The translations under genes were made by a program, and so were the position numbers. A DNA stretch of 64,000 nucleotides from positions 1,752,382-1,816,381 of the forward strand of contig NW_020954551.1 in NCBI RefSeq assembly GCF_900497805.2, written 5' to 3'. This document shows, in pieces, positions 53,511-64,000 of this stretch (its first letter is position 1; each line of letters opens with the position of its first letter). Source of the DNA: Vombatus ursinus. Taxonomy: Eukaryota > Chordata > Mammalia > Diprotodontia > Vombatidae. A model generated the notes under the pieces. The model worked only from the letters and a program-made list of their open reading frames with translations. It did not search any database and was not told the DNA's origin.

Positions 53511-55724
53511 AAAAGATAGCACAGACAGCTTTCAATGTCAATTGAGCAGTATCAAGATTGTGAGTCCACATCTAGGGATTGATGGATATCTTCTGGGATC
53601 CATAATAAACGCTTTTAGGTTTAAAGTGAGTTGTTCGCTTGTTTTCAGTAATGAAAAAAAGGAAAAACTAAATGAGTGTTGATAGAGATGCCCTTCTCCC
53701 TACTCCCTCATCCCTACCCACTAAAATGCTTCTTCTGGTGCCAGACAGGTGCTGATTCAGTGCTTCTCAGCTGGAAATGTTAAGCACAACACCTACACAC
53801 CCAAATGGCCGGATAAAATGCTAGGAAGAATTCCTCCTCAATGATTACTTGTGTTCAAAATTTGGATACCTCAGATCACTGATTTATTCCCAGTGAAAAT
53901 GCACAGCCTTAGAATTATGTTTGATAATAAACAAATACTCACCCTTAATGATGAAAAACTTTTTAAATTAAAAAGAAATTAATCTTCCCATAAGACTTAA
54001 TTTTAAGATAAAATTACCCAGGATTCAGATTTCTGTCCATCATTAAGTCATTTCCCAAAAACACATTATCTTGGTTTTGTTTTTCTTGGGAGCTAGAATT
54101 CTCATTGGCAAACAGCCTGTGTTGGTAGGTTAACAAATCCAGGCATCTAAGCTTAATTTAGCAAATTAAAATGTTCTCCTAAGATATTAAATTTGCATGT
54201 CCCCAATCCTACTTAAAAATCACTTATAGATATTATGATCTATTGAAATTAGTGTTTTAAGATAACATAGCATTCTCTGTATTACTACCATTGATTTGAA
54301 AGTCCTGTCAAAGGTTTTATGCTAATTTCAAGTCATTCATGTTGGAGTTTAGAATAAACTCCAAATAAAGAAGCTATAACTTTGAAAATACCATTCAAAA
54401 CATTCTTAATAGAAGGGAGAAAGCATGCCTCCTTAATGTACTCTTCGCACCTCTTCAATGAGAAAACCTTCAACTAACATTTGCATTCTAAATCCTAAGA
54501 TGCATATATCTTAAAATGTGAGAAATGTGACAAAAGCCAAAAGGACTTGTGTCATCTTTTCATAACAAAACCTTTGTCAAAGTGAGATCTAAAAAAGTGG
54601 TTCCAATTATACTGTGAAAGGAAGAGGGCCACAGAAACTTGATGTTTTAGTTTATATCAGAATTCACAAATAACTGATTGCTTCCATCACAGGCAACTTC
54701 TCTCTTTGCATAATGAAATATGCCAACGATGACTCAACTTTCGAGAGATTTCAAAGTCACAGGGGGAAAAGGAAATTTAGAAAAAAAATAATTCAAAAGA
54801 TTTATCAATGGATTACCAAGAACTGGGTAAGTACTAAAAGCTGGCTTCCTTTTAAATGAGAGAGAGAAAAAACGGCTACTATAACACACTACACTGGAAG
54901 ATTAGGAGACATCCAAGAAAAGTGCAGTGGCCAGAGCATTAACTGTAAGAAGCTACCTATCCAAGCTTTTGTGGGAAGCACTCACTTTATGGGTAAGTAA
55001 TTAGACTAAGCACCTTGTTTTTAAGTGAATTCTTGCTGGTGAACCTCACACAAAGAGAAACTGAGGCAGTCTATTGCCCTTAGGGTTTGACAGAAAAAAA
55101 AAAGATGCTTGCCAGTTGAAGGTAGTGTGTGATGGCCATACAGAAAGAAAAGAATAAATTAAGTAAAACTTGTTCAAGATCCCCTAATGCAAGAAAATTG
55201 GAAAACCCAAGCATTCTGACAATGAAGCTAGACCCAACTATTATCTGCAAGATCTGAAAATTCTCCAGGCAAAGGACTAAAAAAATTTCGTTGAAGCAAA
55301 TATGAAGCCCAAAGGAAATTTTGCAGTGATCCACTAGAGAGTATATGATGTTTATATTTGTACAGATGCTCAAGGTACAAATGGATCTCCATCTTAAAGG
55401 TGTGTCTTCACTTGTCAGGTTATCACGGAGGATAGAACACTCCTTGAAATGATGGAAACAGAACTTCAAGGAGGAAGCAACGAAGGGTCTTAGTGGACAG
55501 AGAAGATTCCAAACCAGTGTCAGTCACAGGTGTGAAGGTGGAAGAAACTTAGGTGGAGAGGGGAAGAAAGCTCAGTGAACATTTGTAACCCTGTGACCAG
55601 TCAGGGCTCTTGAGAAGTACTTTCTTCTGATGCTTCAAAGCGTGATGATACACATCCAAAGATGGCGCCATCAGAAGACAGGCCTCAGAATCACTAAGCC
55701 ACAGTTGAGAAAGCCCCAGTGGCC
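53511..55724. other. Unassigned, repeat-poor block
   Basis: About 2.2 kb, AT-rich, with no recognised transposable element, unlike most of the window. A 129-codon - frame (55,080-55,469) has no recognised domain and ends in an A/T-rich run. Candidates are unique intron or intergenic sequence and possible noncoding regulatory sequence. I see nothing specific. Confidence 0.4.
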
Positions 55725-55950
55725 ATCACTGAATCAGAATCCCCCTACAATGTTCTTGATAAGTGGTCATCCAGTCCAACTATGAGAGACCTGACATACC
55801 CCAAGGCAGCCCATTCTACTCTGGGACAATTCAAATCGTTAGGAAGAGTCTCTTGACACAGGACCAAAGTGGCCTCTTTACAACCTTTCCCCCTTGCTGC
55901 TCATGTTTGGCTCTCTGGGCCAAATAGAATAAATCCAGTTTCTCTAGAAA
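55725..55950 (-). mobile_element. CR1/L3 LINE 3' region, reverse
   Basis: Contains gataagtggtcatccagtcc, aaggcagcccattctactct, gggacaattcaaatcgttag, and ccttgctgctcatgtttggc. Confidence 0.78.
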
Positions 55951-56334
55951 AAGGCAAAAATGGTATCCAAATTCATGGGCAGGGTTCCAACTGGATACAA
56001 AAGAATTTCCAAAAAATATACTTTGGATGAGGATATGATCCCTCCCTCTCCCCCATTCCAGACATTCACGGGCCAGGTGAAGCAGGTAGTAAAGGAAGCC
56101 CTTCAATCCATTCCAACCCTCAGACACACTCAAGCTACAAGGCCAATGTTACCCCTTACACTGCTTGGATATGCAGTGAGCCATCAGCTACAGTCCTAGT
56201 AAGACGAAATACCATCTGTCCTGTTGCTGTGCTTTCTATACCTCTGCAGAATTGTCATCTGACCTGATACTGCATTGGAAGGACCACTGGGACTTTCCAT
56301 CTGGCCAACAGCTGAATACTCCTTTATGTTTTCT
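55951..56334. other. Unassigned stretch
   Basis: Nothing recognised. Confidence 0.35.
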
Positions 56335-56430
56335 CTCCCAGTCAGAATGTAAGCTCCTCAAGAGCAGGGAGTATTTCCTTTTCTATTTGTTTGCTCAAAG
56401 CTTAGTGCAGTGCTTGGCACATAATAACTT
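56335..56430 (+). mobile_element. L2 3' terminus
   Basis: Contains cagaatgtaagctcctcaag, agcagggagtatttcctttt and gtgcagtgcttggcacataa. Confidence 0.8.
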
Positions 56431-56457
56431 AACTTTTCTCCCATCAGGGAAGAAAAT

Positions 56458-56525
56458 GTGTGTATATTATATATGTATATATACACATGTGTGTGTATAC
56501 ACACACACACGTCAGTATATACAGT
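56458..56525. repeat. (TATG/TACA) and (CA)n tract
   Basis: tgtatattatatatgtatat then cacacacacacg, close to the L2 end. Confidence 0.88.
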
Positions 56526-56999
56526 GATGTAAATGATTTGGACACACACACAGAATACAAAGGGACTCTCTGAGGAAATAAACTGCTCAAGAATTAGCAA
56601 TGATAGAAGGGCCTTGGGGTGCCTGCTGCCTAATGGTGGATTCCTTATCATCCTCCAACATGCTGGTTGGACTAGTCCGGGACAGGCAGTGAAAGCCAAT
56701 CAGGGAAACGTGCGGGTGGTGGAATTTCAAGTAACATCAGTGATTAAACTCTTCTGCAGGTGCTGGATGAGTCACTTTTGACATGAAATGGAATCTGAAC
56801 AGTCCACTCCTCAAACAATATTCTGGAAATACAAGGACTTCAAGGGGCCAGAGGTGGCAGATGGGAAGAGGTTGGATATGGAAATAAAGTAGAGTAGAAA
56901 TAAAGGGAGAAGGTTGTGGAGAAGGTTACTGCAGACCATAAGGGAATTTTCCTACAAGGATGGGGAAGATCTGACAATGCTATCTGGCCTTGCAGCCTC
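56526..56999. other. Unassigned stretch
   Basis: No recognised repeat; an 82-codon + frame (56,533-56,781) has no visible domain. Confidence 0.35.
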
Positions 57000-57270
57000 C
57001 TGCCCTCCCCCAAATCTCAGTGAAAATCCCACCTTCTAGAAGAAGCCTTCTCCACTCCCTCTTAGGGGTTGTGCCCTTCCTCAGATATCTCCAATTTATA
57101 TTGTGCACATATAGAATTGCTTGTACACAGTTGTCTGCATGTTGCCTCTCCCATTAGACTGTAAGCCCCTTGAGGACAGGTCATTTTTTCCCCTTTCTTT
57201 GTATTCCTAGCAGTTAGCACAGTGCCTGGCACATAGTAGGAGCTGAATAAAGGCTTGTTGACTTGACTTA
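57000..57270 (+). mobile_element. L2 3' end, well preserved
   Basis: Contains atcccaccttctagaagaag, ctccaatttatattgtgcac, gactgtaagccccttgagga, gttagcacagtgcctggcac and aaaggcttgttgacttgact. Confidence 0.93.
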
Positions 57271-57377
57271 GAGAGCATTGCCTCTGACTAACAATAACCT
57301 ACTCCCAAAGAGGTCACATAGGCAATAAGGTATTGACTGATGGATACTTGACTGGGTTACATGGTCAGTCACTGTTT

Positions 57378-57720
57378 GTCCTTCGTTTTCAAAGAGGACC
57401 AATGAGATTACAGGGTGACGTCTTGACTTTTGTGTGAATTCAATTTAAGTGAGGCAGAGTTGAACAAAATCGTCAGCCTCATTCTTTATTACTAAGTCAC
57501 TGAAGTCCAGTGACTGGCTGGCAATGGCCCAGAATACAGTGGATGACCTTGGGGTCTTCAATTTCTGACCAAGCTACGTGCACTTCACAGAGCCTACTTT
57601 AGCTGCCTTCATAGCCATTGAAACAAATTGTTCTCATCCACCCATTCCACCAGAAGAAGTCTTTACATGCTTGGGGTAGACATCCCCCCAATGGCCCACT
57701 AAACATTCCCAAAAAGGGAA
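57378..57720 (-). mobile_element. RTESINE-like SINE, reverse
   Basis: Starts with the reversed tail tttgtccttcgttttcaaag then aggaccaatgagattacagg. Internal blocks are ttaagtgaggcagagttgaa, tggcccagaatacagtggat and cttgggg..ttcaatttc. The far end is acaaattgttctcatccacc and cttggggtagacatccccc. The first 28 bases match the inverse of the LINE tail at 60,585-60,612. Confidence 0.78.
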
Positions 57721-58694
57721 ATTAATTAGTTTTCAGGTGGCTATACAGACAGTGCCGGGCAGAAATATTTGACAAACTATGAATTGTTTTGGTGGCCAAA
57801 GAGGAACTGAGAAGCCTAGACATTTTACCAATTTGGATGTGTCCAACATGGCCTCAGACCCTTAGTTTCAATGATCTCTTGGACATATAGGCATAAAGAA
57901 TGTACTGAGACTAGTCCTAGTTAAGCTATACCAGACAGTTCACTGAAAAGCCAAAATAGGAAGTTGACTCATATGGTAGATTCCTATGCCCAACAGGTCA
58001 AGGCAGTAACAACAAAAAAGGAAGTTATGATTATTATTGCCCAAGCATTGGTAAATCTCTTCTGCCAGTCTATGGTTGAGGTGAGGGAGAGAGTTCCCAA
58101 CATCATTCAGTTAGTGAATATGATGGAAAAATTTTAGAGTTCCTGGAAATCAATAAACGGATTCATATGATCTAGTATTTATAATTACCTGGTTAAGTTA
58201 AAAACGGTACCCTGGAGGATTAGCTTCTTGAGGAAAACATCTGGAACCAGCTGAAGCTTAGAGAGCTGGGAATGAACCCATTATGCCCAGGGTGTACATC
58301 TTGTTGGATTTGCCACATGTATCATGCAGGTATTTGAAGAGTGGGAAATATCCTAAGTTTGGACATGTCTCCTTAGGCCATGGCAGGGGGAGGAGGTTGG
58401 GGAGGGTGCGTGGGTGGTGCTAATAATTAGAGAATGGAGCTGTTTATGCATGAGTTGGTCAGAAATGCCTGATCTGGAACGTTCATGGAAGAGGAGTTCA
58501 CATGAAGTTATATCTGCAGTCTTCATAGGTTAAGAGAGTTGTCTCTAAGGAGCTGAGCTGGGTTATGAGAGCACAGCACTCCTTGTACCAAGTCACGTGA
58601 GGCAATCAAGCTTCATAGGTAGGTGGGCAGATAGGTAGATACCATTGAAAGCCCATGTCCACATGATCCTATGACCCTGACCCAGAGAAGGATA
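57721..58694. other. Unassigned stretch
   Basis: About 1 kb with no recognised family. G-rich run at 58,383-58,420. Confidence 0.4.
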
Positions 58695-58870
58695 GCAGAA
58701 AAATGACTGGATTTGAATTCAGAAGATCTGGGCTCAAATCTCAGCTCTGTAGCTCACTGTGTTCCCTTGGGTAAAATCACCACCCCTCTGGGACTAATTT
58801 TCTTCATCTGTAAAATAAGGGGTTAGAGTCAATGATCTCTAAAATCTCTTCTAGCTCTAAAAAAAAAAAT
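58695..58870 (+). mobile_element. MIR-type SINE, type B
   Basis: Contains gactggatttgaattcagaa, ttttcttcatctgtaaaata, ggttagagtcaatgatctct and cttctagctctaaaaaaa, with an A-run at the end. Confidence 0.87.
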
Positions 58871-59914
58871 CCCATTTTTCTTGATGGGACATGGTAAAGG
58901 GAAGCCACTCCTGGAATGTAGACTTAACTACTAACCCTTTAATGCTACAGAGAAAATCCTTCATTAACTGTTGGGTGAGTAAAGGAGTATGAGTACTAAT
59001 GGACCCTATAGTTAGAATGGTAGACTTCTGGAAACAACACTTTCCTGCATGGCCCTAGTAAGAAAGCAATTAATAAATGTGTTTGGGCCATTGCCTGGTC
59101 CCCATGCTCAAATACTTACGGGCAGCAATGGCGGGGTGGTGCTTCTGTCTTTCTCTACTCCCTGCCAATGATAAAAGACAAGGGGAGTATCCTTCCCACC
59201 CCCCTCCCATAGAGCAAAAGGGTCCCAATTCCTTCCCTTTTTCTACTTTCCTTCTATGTGCAGTTTCAGAGGCTTCCATGCACAGGTTTATGAAACTAGT
59301 TGGCTCTGTCTCAAAATGTCCATAGAAAAAATGGAGACAAAAGAGAAAATTAGGAAACATACATGTTTTCACAATTTAAAATTTAACATACATAATACAT
59401 GTAAACTGTCAGAAAATCCATAAAAATACAGTGCTGTAATATGTTCTTCCCAATCCATCCATCCATTCATTTTCTCTTGGATTTCATCGGCATATTTTAT
59501 AAGCCTACTCTGTTCAGTCCTTCCGTAGCCTAATTCACAATATAAACATTACCCCATGTGGGGGGTGGGAGTGGGGAGAGAGGCAGAAGACTGTGTTAGT
59601 TGTGTCTGCCCATCCTCACATCAAAACAAGAAATAGTCTTTAAAAATCCCCCAAATACATAAAATACTGAGCTTTAATACTGTTTATCATCGAATAGTGA
59701 AGTTGTTACTCTGTGTTACAGTAAGAGATTTCTATGACCACTAGATAAGGTTATGGTTGAATGTACCATTTGACCATCTAGTCTTCTATCTATTAGCTTA
59801 CAATATAATTAAAGCTGCTGGTGGAATTACATCAATAAATACTGTTACAAAAGTAAATATTTGAAAAGACATCCAGACCACTAACTTTTGCCAGTGTATG
59901 TAGCAGTGACAGTC
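58871..59914. other. Unassigned stretch
   Basis: About 1 kb; no repeat or gene recognised. AT-rich from 59,380. Confidence 0.4.
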
Positions 59915-60006
59915 TATGTATATATATCTATATATATAGACTATATATACACATATATACACACAGACACGTATATAAATGATGTATGTGTGTGTGTGTG
60001 TGTGTA
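59915..60006. repeat. (TA)n, (CA)n and (GT)n tract
   Basis: atatatctatatatatagac, cacatatatacacacagaca and gtgtgtgtgtgtgtgtgt in succession; the first part is self-complementary. Confidence 0.92.
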
Positions 60007-60349
60007 CACAACAGTATTTTTGTTTATTTGTTTATACAGAATCTCTTACCTATCTTGAATGTGAATTCATTGAACATGTCTATAGAGTTTGGAGTCAGAA
60101 AGATTCAGGAATTTTTTTTAAGCAAAATGTGTTAAAAGCCATGACAGATATCATAACAGAAACACCATATGCCAAGAGAATATCACTTCACTCGATCCTT
60201 ACTAATGGGAAGGGGAGTAGTAGCGGAAAAGCGCAAACCCAAACCCAAATGTCCTTATCTCCTTGCTTTAGAAGTTCTGAGAATGGGACTGTGACTTTCC
60301 TTATTCTACCTCTCTCTCCTTGACTCTTCTCAGCTCTGCGGTGTCCAAG

Positions 60350-60612
60350 TTGCCTCTTAAAAACCTCCTAATTTGGCATGCCAGCATCAAAGAAGGCATT
60401 GTGCTCTATGAGCAAAGCAGAATCGCGTAGCTCCAAAGAAATGTGAGATGTGCACATTTAGAGCCATCTCCGCCCCAAATGTTCAGTGGACTATTTGTGG
60501 CCAACCTGTGATGGAGCCTTCTGAGCCCAGCCACAGTCGAGCACACTGTACCACGACCCCAACATAGTAATGTCATTCTGGTCCTCTTTGAACACAAAGG
60601 ACAACAACCATT
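60350..60612 (+). mobile_element. RTE-like LINE 3' end
   Basis: Contains catcaaagaaggcattgtgc, tctatgagcaaagcagaatc, gtggccaacctgtgatggag and the tail cctctttgaacacaaaggac then aacaacca. It aligns with 41,280-41,545 and ends with the tail used by the RTESINE copies. The coding frame is lost. Confidence 0.68.
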
Positions 60613-63281
60613 AAGGGATTTCTTTGTCCTCTCCTCAGGCGCTACAATTGCTCCATTCTAATCCTATCCTGTTTAACTGGGACTCTTGCAAAAAACAAAC
60701 ACCCCCCTAGGAAACACAACAACAAGACAAGTGGCAAATTACAAAACTAGAGAAAACCAAAAACACCCTACTATAAAGAGCTAGGATGCACAGAAAACTT
60801 TAATTTGAAAAGTCCTAGAGGGACAATTATTTGGGAATTATAAGCTAGCCCCAGAGGGGCTTAGCCCAAAGAAACCTGGTTTTAGTGGATTCGTCTGAGA
60901 TTTTCGTCCCGCTTTGCTTTCTGTGAAGTGAACATAGTGCTTTCCCCATGTGCTAGGCTAATTTTTTTGCTCTTGTATCACATACAGAAAAAGGAATGGG
61001 AGAGTTGTTCACTCAGAGGAAGGGGAAGATAAAGCAACGCCAACAGCCCCAGGAATGCTGACAGAGGACATGAGGACAACACTGAGGGCAGCCTTACAGG
61101 TCAGGGAGCCTGGGAATCCAACTGGGCAGTCAGAAGGGGGCCCTGCTATCCTCCAGGTCAACAACAGGCTTCAACTGCCTGAAGTTAATGGAGACAACAC
61201 CATATATGTAATTGGCTCTGTTTGCTGTCAAAGTGAGAGTGTGCTCAGAATTTAAAATCTTGCTACTACTTCCAAACACCCCAAGGAAAATAATTTTTTT
61301 CAGGGGTGGGGGGTGGTCATAATTTATAAAAATGAGCTTTTCCAAATTAAGCATAAGTGATTTAAAGCAGCATTTTAAAATGAAGTGTGGCCATAATAAG
61401 AAAAATAATACTATTTGTTCATCCTTCATATTCCAAGTACAGTAAAAAAAAGAACTAAAATGAAGTGAACTTAAATTTTCCATAAGAGTTAAAAAAGTCA
61501 GTAAAAAAATCATTAAACTGTTTTTTACTTATTCATTTTAAAAACAAAACAAAAACCCTGTATCTCTAACAAGACAAAGTAAAGCCCTGAATGGTCATTT
61601 TGGCTTTAAAGCTGCAATTTGAACATGGAGAATAAAGGAGCAGATCCTGTCCTATTTTTATCAGCTTACGGGCCTGAAGTTGGCCAGGAAATGGTGACTG
61701 GGCTGGGTGCAGTCAGGAAACAGCAGTTCTGTCTGTCACTGATACCAATTTTCTGGTCACTGCAAAAGCCCACTGCCTGAAGACCACTGATTTTCCTGGG
61801 GCACCGGATATTGATGACTTCAAACTGAATTCTCAACATGTCAGAGGGGAACAGGATGATGCATGATGGGCAGAAGCGGGTTGCAGCATGGCATCAGAGC
61901 GATTTCTATGAGAAATGGCATACAAGACACTAGGGAGGATTTAGCATCCCCCCTGTGTGAATGTTTATGGTTAAAAAAGAGAAGGGTTACTCAGGTAACC
62001 TGAATGGAGAAAAACTGGCAAACAATTCAGAGGGTCCACTGGCACACCTACCCCAGGAAGAGCAAAAAGGAAGGCCTTCCCAGGTTGGGTAGATACCTTA
62101 CCGCGGGCTGATGGAGGACACAGTCAAAAATGGGCAGGATGAGAGCACACCCAAGAGCGGTGATAAGCATCAATGGACAGAATCCCCACACGGAGGAAAT
62201 CACAACTCTTTCTAAATTTCTAAATATTATAAAAAATGTTGTAATGTTTTGATTATATGTAGATAGTAAAAGAAAAATAACCAGATATTACTGTTACAAT
62301 AAAATTATGTATCTGGTCGAATAGCTTTTTAATAGCTTAAATTTTAACTTTCAAATATAATAACTACAGAATATATTTGGAGACTTTCAAGATTTTTTTG
62401 CACCTTATTGCAACTAAAAATATAGTAAGCTTAAAAATGGTTAAAAACCATGAAATATATTTAGTACACTGAAAAAGTAAAACAAAATATATTTACAAGG
62501 TTACCAGGAATAAGCAGATTTCTCAGACGTAGAGAAATCTTAACAATATTCAGATAATCAGTGAGATGTGGGAAAGAGAAATATGTTATAATGGTTAATA
62601 TTTTAAGGAACCTGTTGCTAAATGATAACACAGGCAAAAATCATAACCACTATGCCAAAGGGTTTGAATTAACTTAGAGGCAGGCAACTCTGGATTGCTC
62701 ATGGCAATGGACAACAGAAAGAACACAAAAAAATGAAATCCAAAGAAATTTCCCAGAAGGCTCTACAGAGGACTCTTCATGGCTGCTTGGCCAATTTCTT
62801 TTCACTAGCGCTCCTACCAACCAGCCCAAGCTATGACCTTGAATTTTCTCATTTTCCCCCTTGCCCTGTTCACCTTCTGGTAGCAGAGGGTGATAAGCAC
62901 TGGAACTGCAAAAGGATGAAGGGGGGAAGCAGGGCCAAGGACCCCAAGACCGGCCCTATTTCAGGGCTACAACTGGCAACCTCCATTTCCATACAGGTCC
63001 CCTACTCAATTTTTGTAGGAGGGATATTTGTTCATGGGATATGTAAGCATATGATAATTTGCATAGCAAATTTCAAGGGCATGACTAACAGACACTACAT
63101 CATAAAGGTAAAAGTAGTTATTATCTGATTGACAAATTTTTAAACTAAAATGTTTTATATTTGAAAATTTTCCTATAAAACTTCTGAGATATAAATTAAA
63201 ATGATCTTAATGAGTTAATAGCAAAAGGTTAAACAACACTTTCTAACACGGTTCTTTCTCCAACAGTGGTTCAAGTAGCAT
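60613..63281. other. Unassigned, repeat-poor block left of terminal exon
   Basis: About 2.7 kb in which I recognise no transposable element or SINE. It lies directly downstream, on the - strand, of the terminal coding exon, so its right part is probably that gene's 3' UTR (inference). A - strand ATTAAA signal (tttaat on the + strand, 62,328-62,333) would give a UTR of about 0.95 kb. The 131-codon + frame at 62,733-63,128 has no recognised domain. Confidence 0.45.
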
Positions 63282-63441
63282 TCATCGTTCTTTAATAACT
63301 TCCAGCACTTTGTAAATTCTGTTTTGGAAAGCTGTGGTAAAATGAGGTCTCGAGTCCTTTACCAAGATGCTGCATAATGGGGTTTTGCCGGCATTAGAAG
63401 GATCTTCCACATCCCAAATCTCAGGCATACTGCAACCAGGC
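63282..63441 (-). CDS. Terminal coding exon of an unidentified host gene
   Basis: On the - strand a pyrimidine-rich tract (ttttttttccctag) ends at a canonical AG, and the exon starts at 63,441. One base completes a split codon. The frame then runs without a stop for 52 codons to TGA at 63,282-63,284. It includes MPEIWDVEDPSNAGK, then CSILVKDSRPHF, and ends FQNRIYKVLEVIKER. The residue mix is that of a soluble protein, with no membrane segment and no repeat overlap. The rest of the gene must lie to the right of the window, since the strand is minus. I do not recognise the family. Alternatives are a single decayed exon or a pseudogene, but the intact acceptor, frame and stop favour a real last exon. 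Confidence 0.62.
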
Positions 63442-63494
63442 CTAGGGAAAAAAAATATGGTAGCATGGCTTAAAAATGTCCATGTACATACACA
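63442..63494 (-). other. Intron 3' end before the terminal exon
   Basis: The - strand sequence next to the acceptor has an eight-T run and ends ccctag, a good 3' splice site. Branch-point position not resolved. Confidence 0.55.
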
Positions 63495-63662
63495 ATATGG
63501 GGGTCAGGAAACCCAGGACCTAGTCCCATCTCTAGCATGAACGTGCTATGTGATTTGAGGAAAGTCGGTCAGCTTCTCTGGGTCTCAGATTTCTCCTCTG
63601 TAAAGTAAGAGGCTTATTCCAGAGAGTCCCAAAAGATGTTTCTAGTTCTCAATTCTATGGCA
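63495..63662 (+). mobile_element. MIR-type SINE, type B, in the intron
   Basis: Contains tctagcatgaacgtgctatg, ctgggtctcagatttctcct, and the tail tccagagagtcccaaaagat and gtttctagttctcaattcta. It lies antisense to the inferred gene. Confidence 0.85.
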
Positions 63663-63664
63663 CA

Positions 63665-63720
63665 CATAGATATAAATACACACATATGTACACATGTGTA
63701 TATATGTATACAATGTATAA
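63665..63720. repeat. (ACAT/ATGT)n tract
   Basis: acacacatatgtacacatgt then gtatatatgtatac, self-complementary in part. Confidence 0.85.
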
Positions 63721-64000
63721 GAAGCACACTAGAATTTGAAAAGCTCTCTGAGAGATGGTTTATTGACTAAAAATCTGAGCATTTCAAAAGGCCACTGATG
63801 GGCCACATAAAGAGGGAAGAGAAAGAAAGAAGGGTAACCTGGACTGTGAGAGAATCATAGTGATATTTCATGATTTTTTTTAAATTTAAAGGAATCTCTC
63901 ACTCAAGCAAATATGCCCATATCCAAATAAAAGTTAAGAAAAATTAAAGTCTAAGCATAAATTTAAATTTCTGGATTCTCCGTGCCAGTGTTAGAGTACT
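63721..64000. other. Unassigned, probably intronic
   Basis: No repeat or exon recognised up to the window edge. Confidence 0.35.

Noticed and set aside
55080-55469. 129-codon - strand frame
   Set aside because: No recognisable domain, ends in an A/T-rich run, no splice or promoter context.
62733-63128. 131-codon + strand frame near the terminal exon
   Set aside because: No domain, no splice context and opposite strand to the exon; within the range of chance.

Overview
The window reads as an intergenic-to-intronic stretch of a marsupial (metatherian) nuclear genome. The evidence is the repeat content: L1 copies of the marsupial type, tRNA-headed SINEs ending in an RTE/BovB-like tail, MIR-type SINEs, L2 and CR1/L3 LINE remains, RTESINE-like copies and hAT-type MITEs. 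There are no bacterial or organellar features. I could not tell an American from an Australian marsupial by eye. All repeat family names come from recalled consensus sequences, not from a search, and boundaries without a target-site duplication (TSD) are accurate to roughly 5-20 bases.

Layout. 1-1.9 kb is unassigned except for one SINE. 1.88-6.79 kb is a nearly full-span L1 on the + strand whose ORF1 has lost most of its length. 7-11 kb holds L2 copies, SINEs and a short L1 nested in an L2. 11.6-16.4 kb carries long pyrimidine-rich microsatellites, a hAT-type MITE and SINEs. 16.4-18.1 kb is an old L1 on the - strand. 20.4-23.6 kb contains a pair of inverted, about 96% identical 0.4-kb arms enclosing SINEs and a LINE tail. 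24.5-28 kb is a CR1/L3 copy split by a 2.6-kb L1-derived element that has ORF1 but no ORF2 (HAL1-like) and a perfect 13-bp TSD. 28.5-29.5 kb is a 5'-truncated L1 with a perfect 16-bp TSD. 30-52 kb is mostly SINE/L2 debris and includes a directly repeated SINE pair near 44 and 46.6 kb and a palindromic hAT MITE at 51.9 kb. 52-63 kb is poorer in recognisable repeats.

The only sequence I would call a host gene part is a terminal coding exon on the - strand at 63,282-63,441, with a clean splice acceptor and an intact frame to a stop. Its gene continues beyond the right edge. I do not recognise the protein.

No new biological system is evident. The items most worth checking are the terminal exon, the inverted repeat, the ORF2-less L1-derived element, the directly repeated SINE pair, and the matching of SINE tails to LINE tails within one window.
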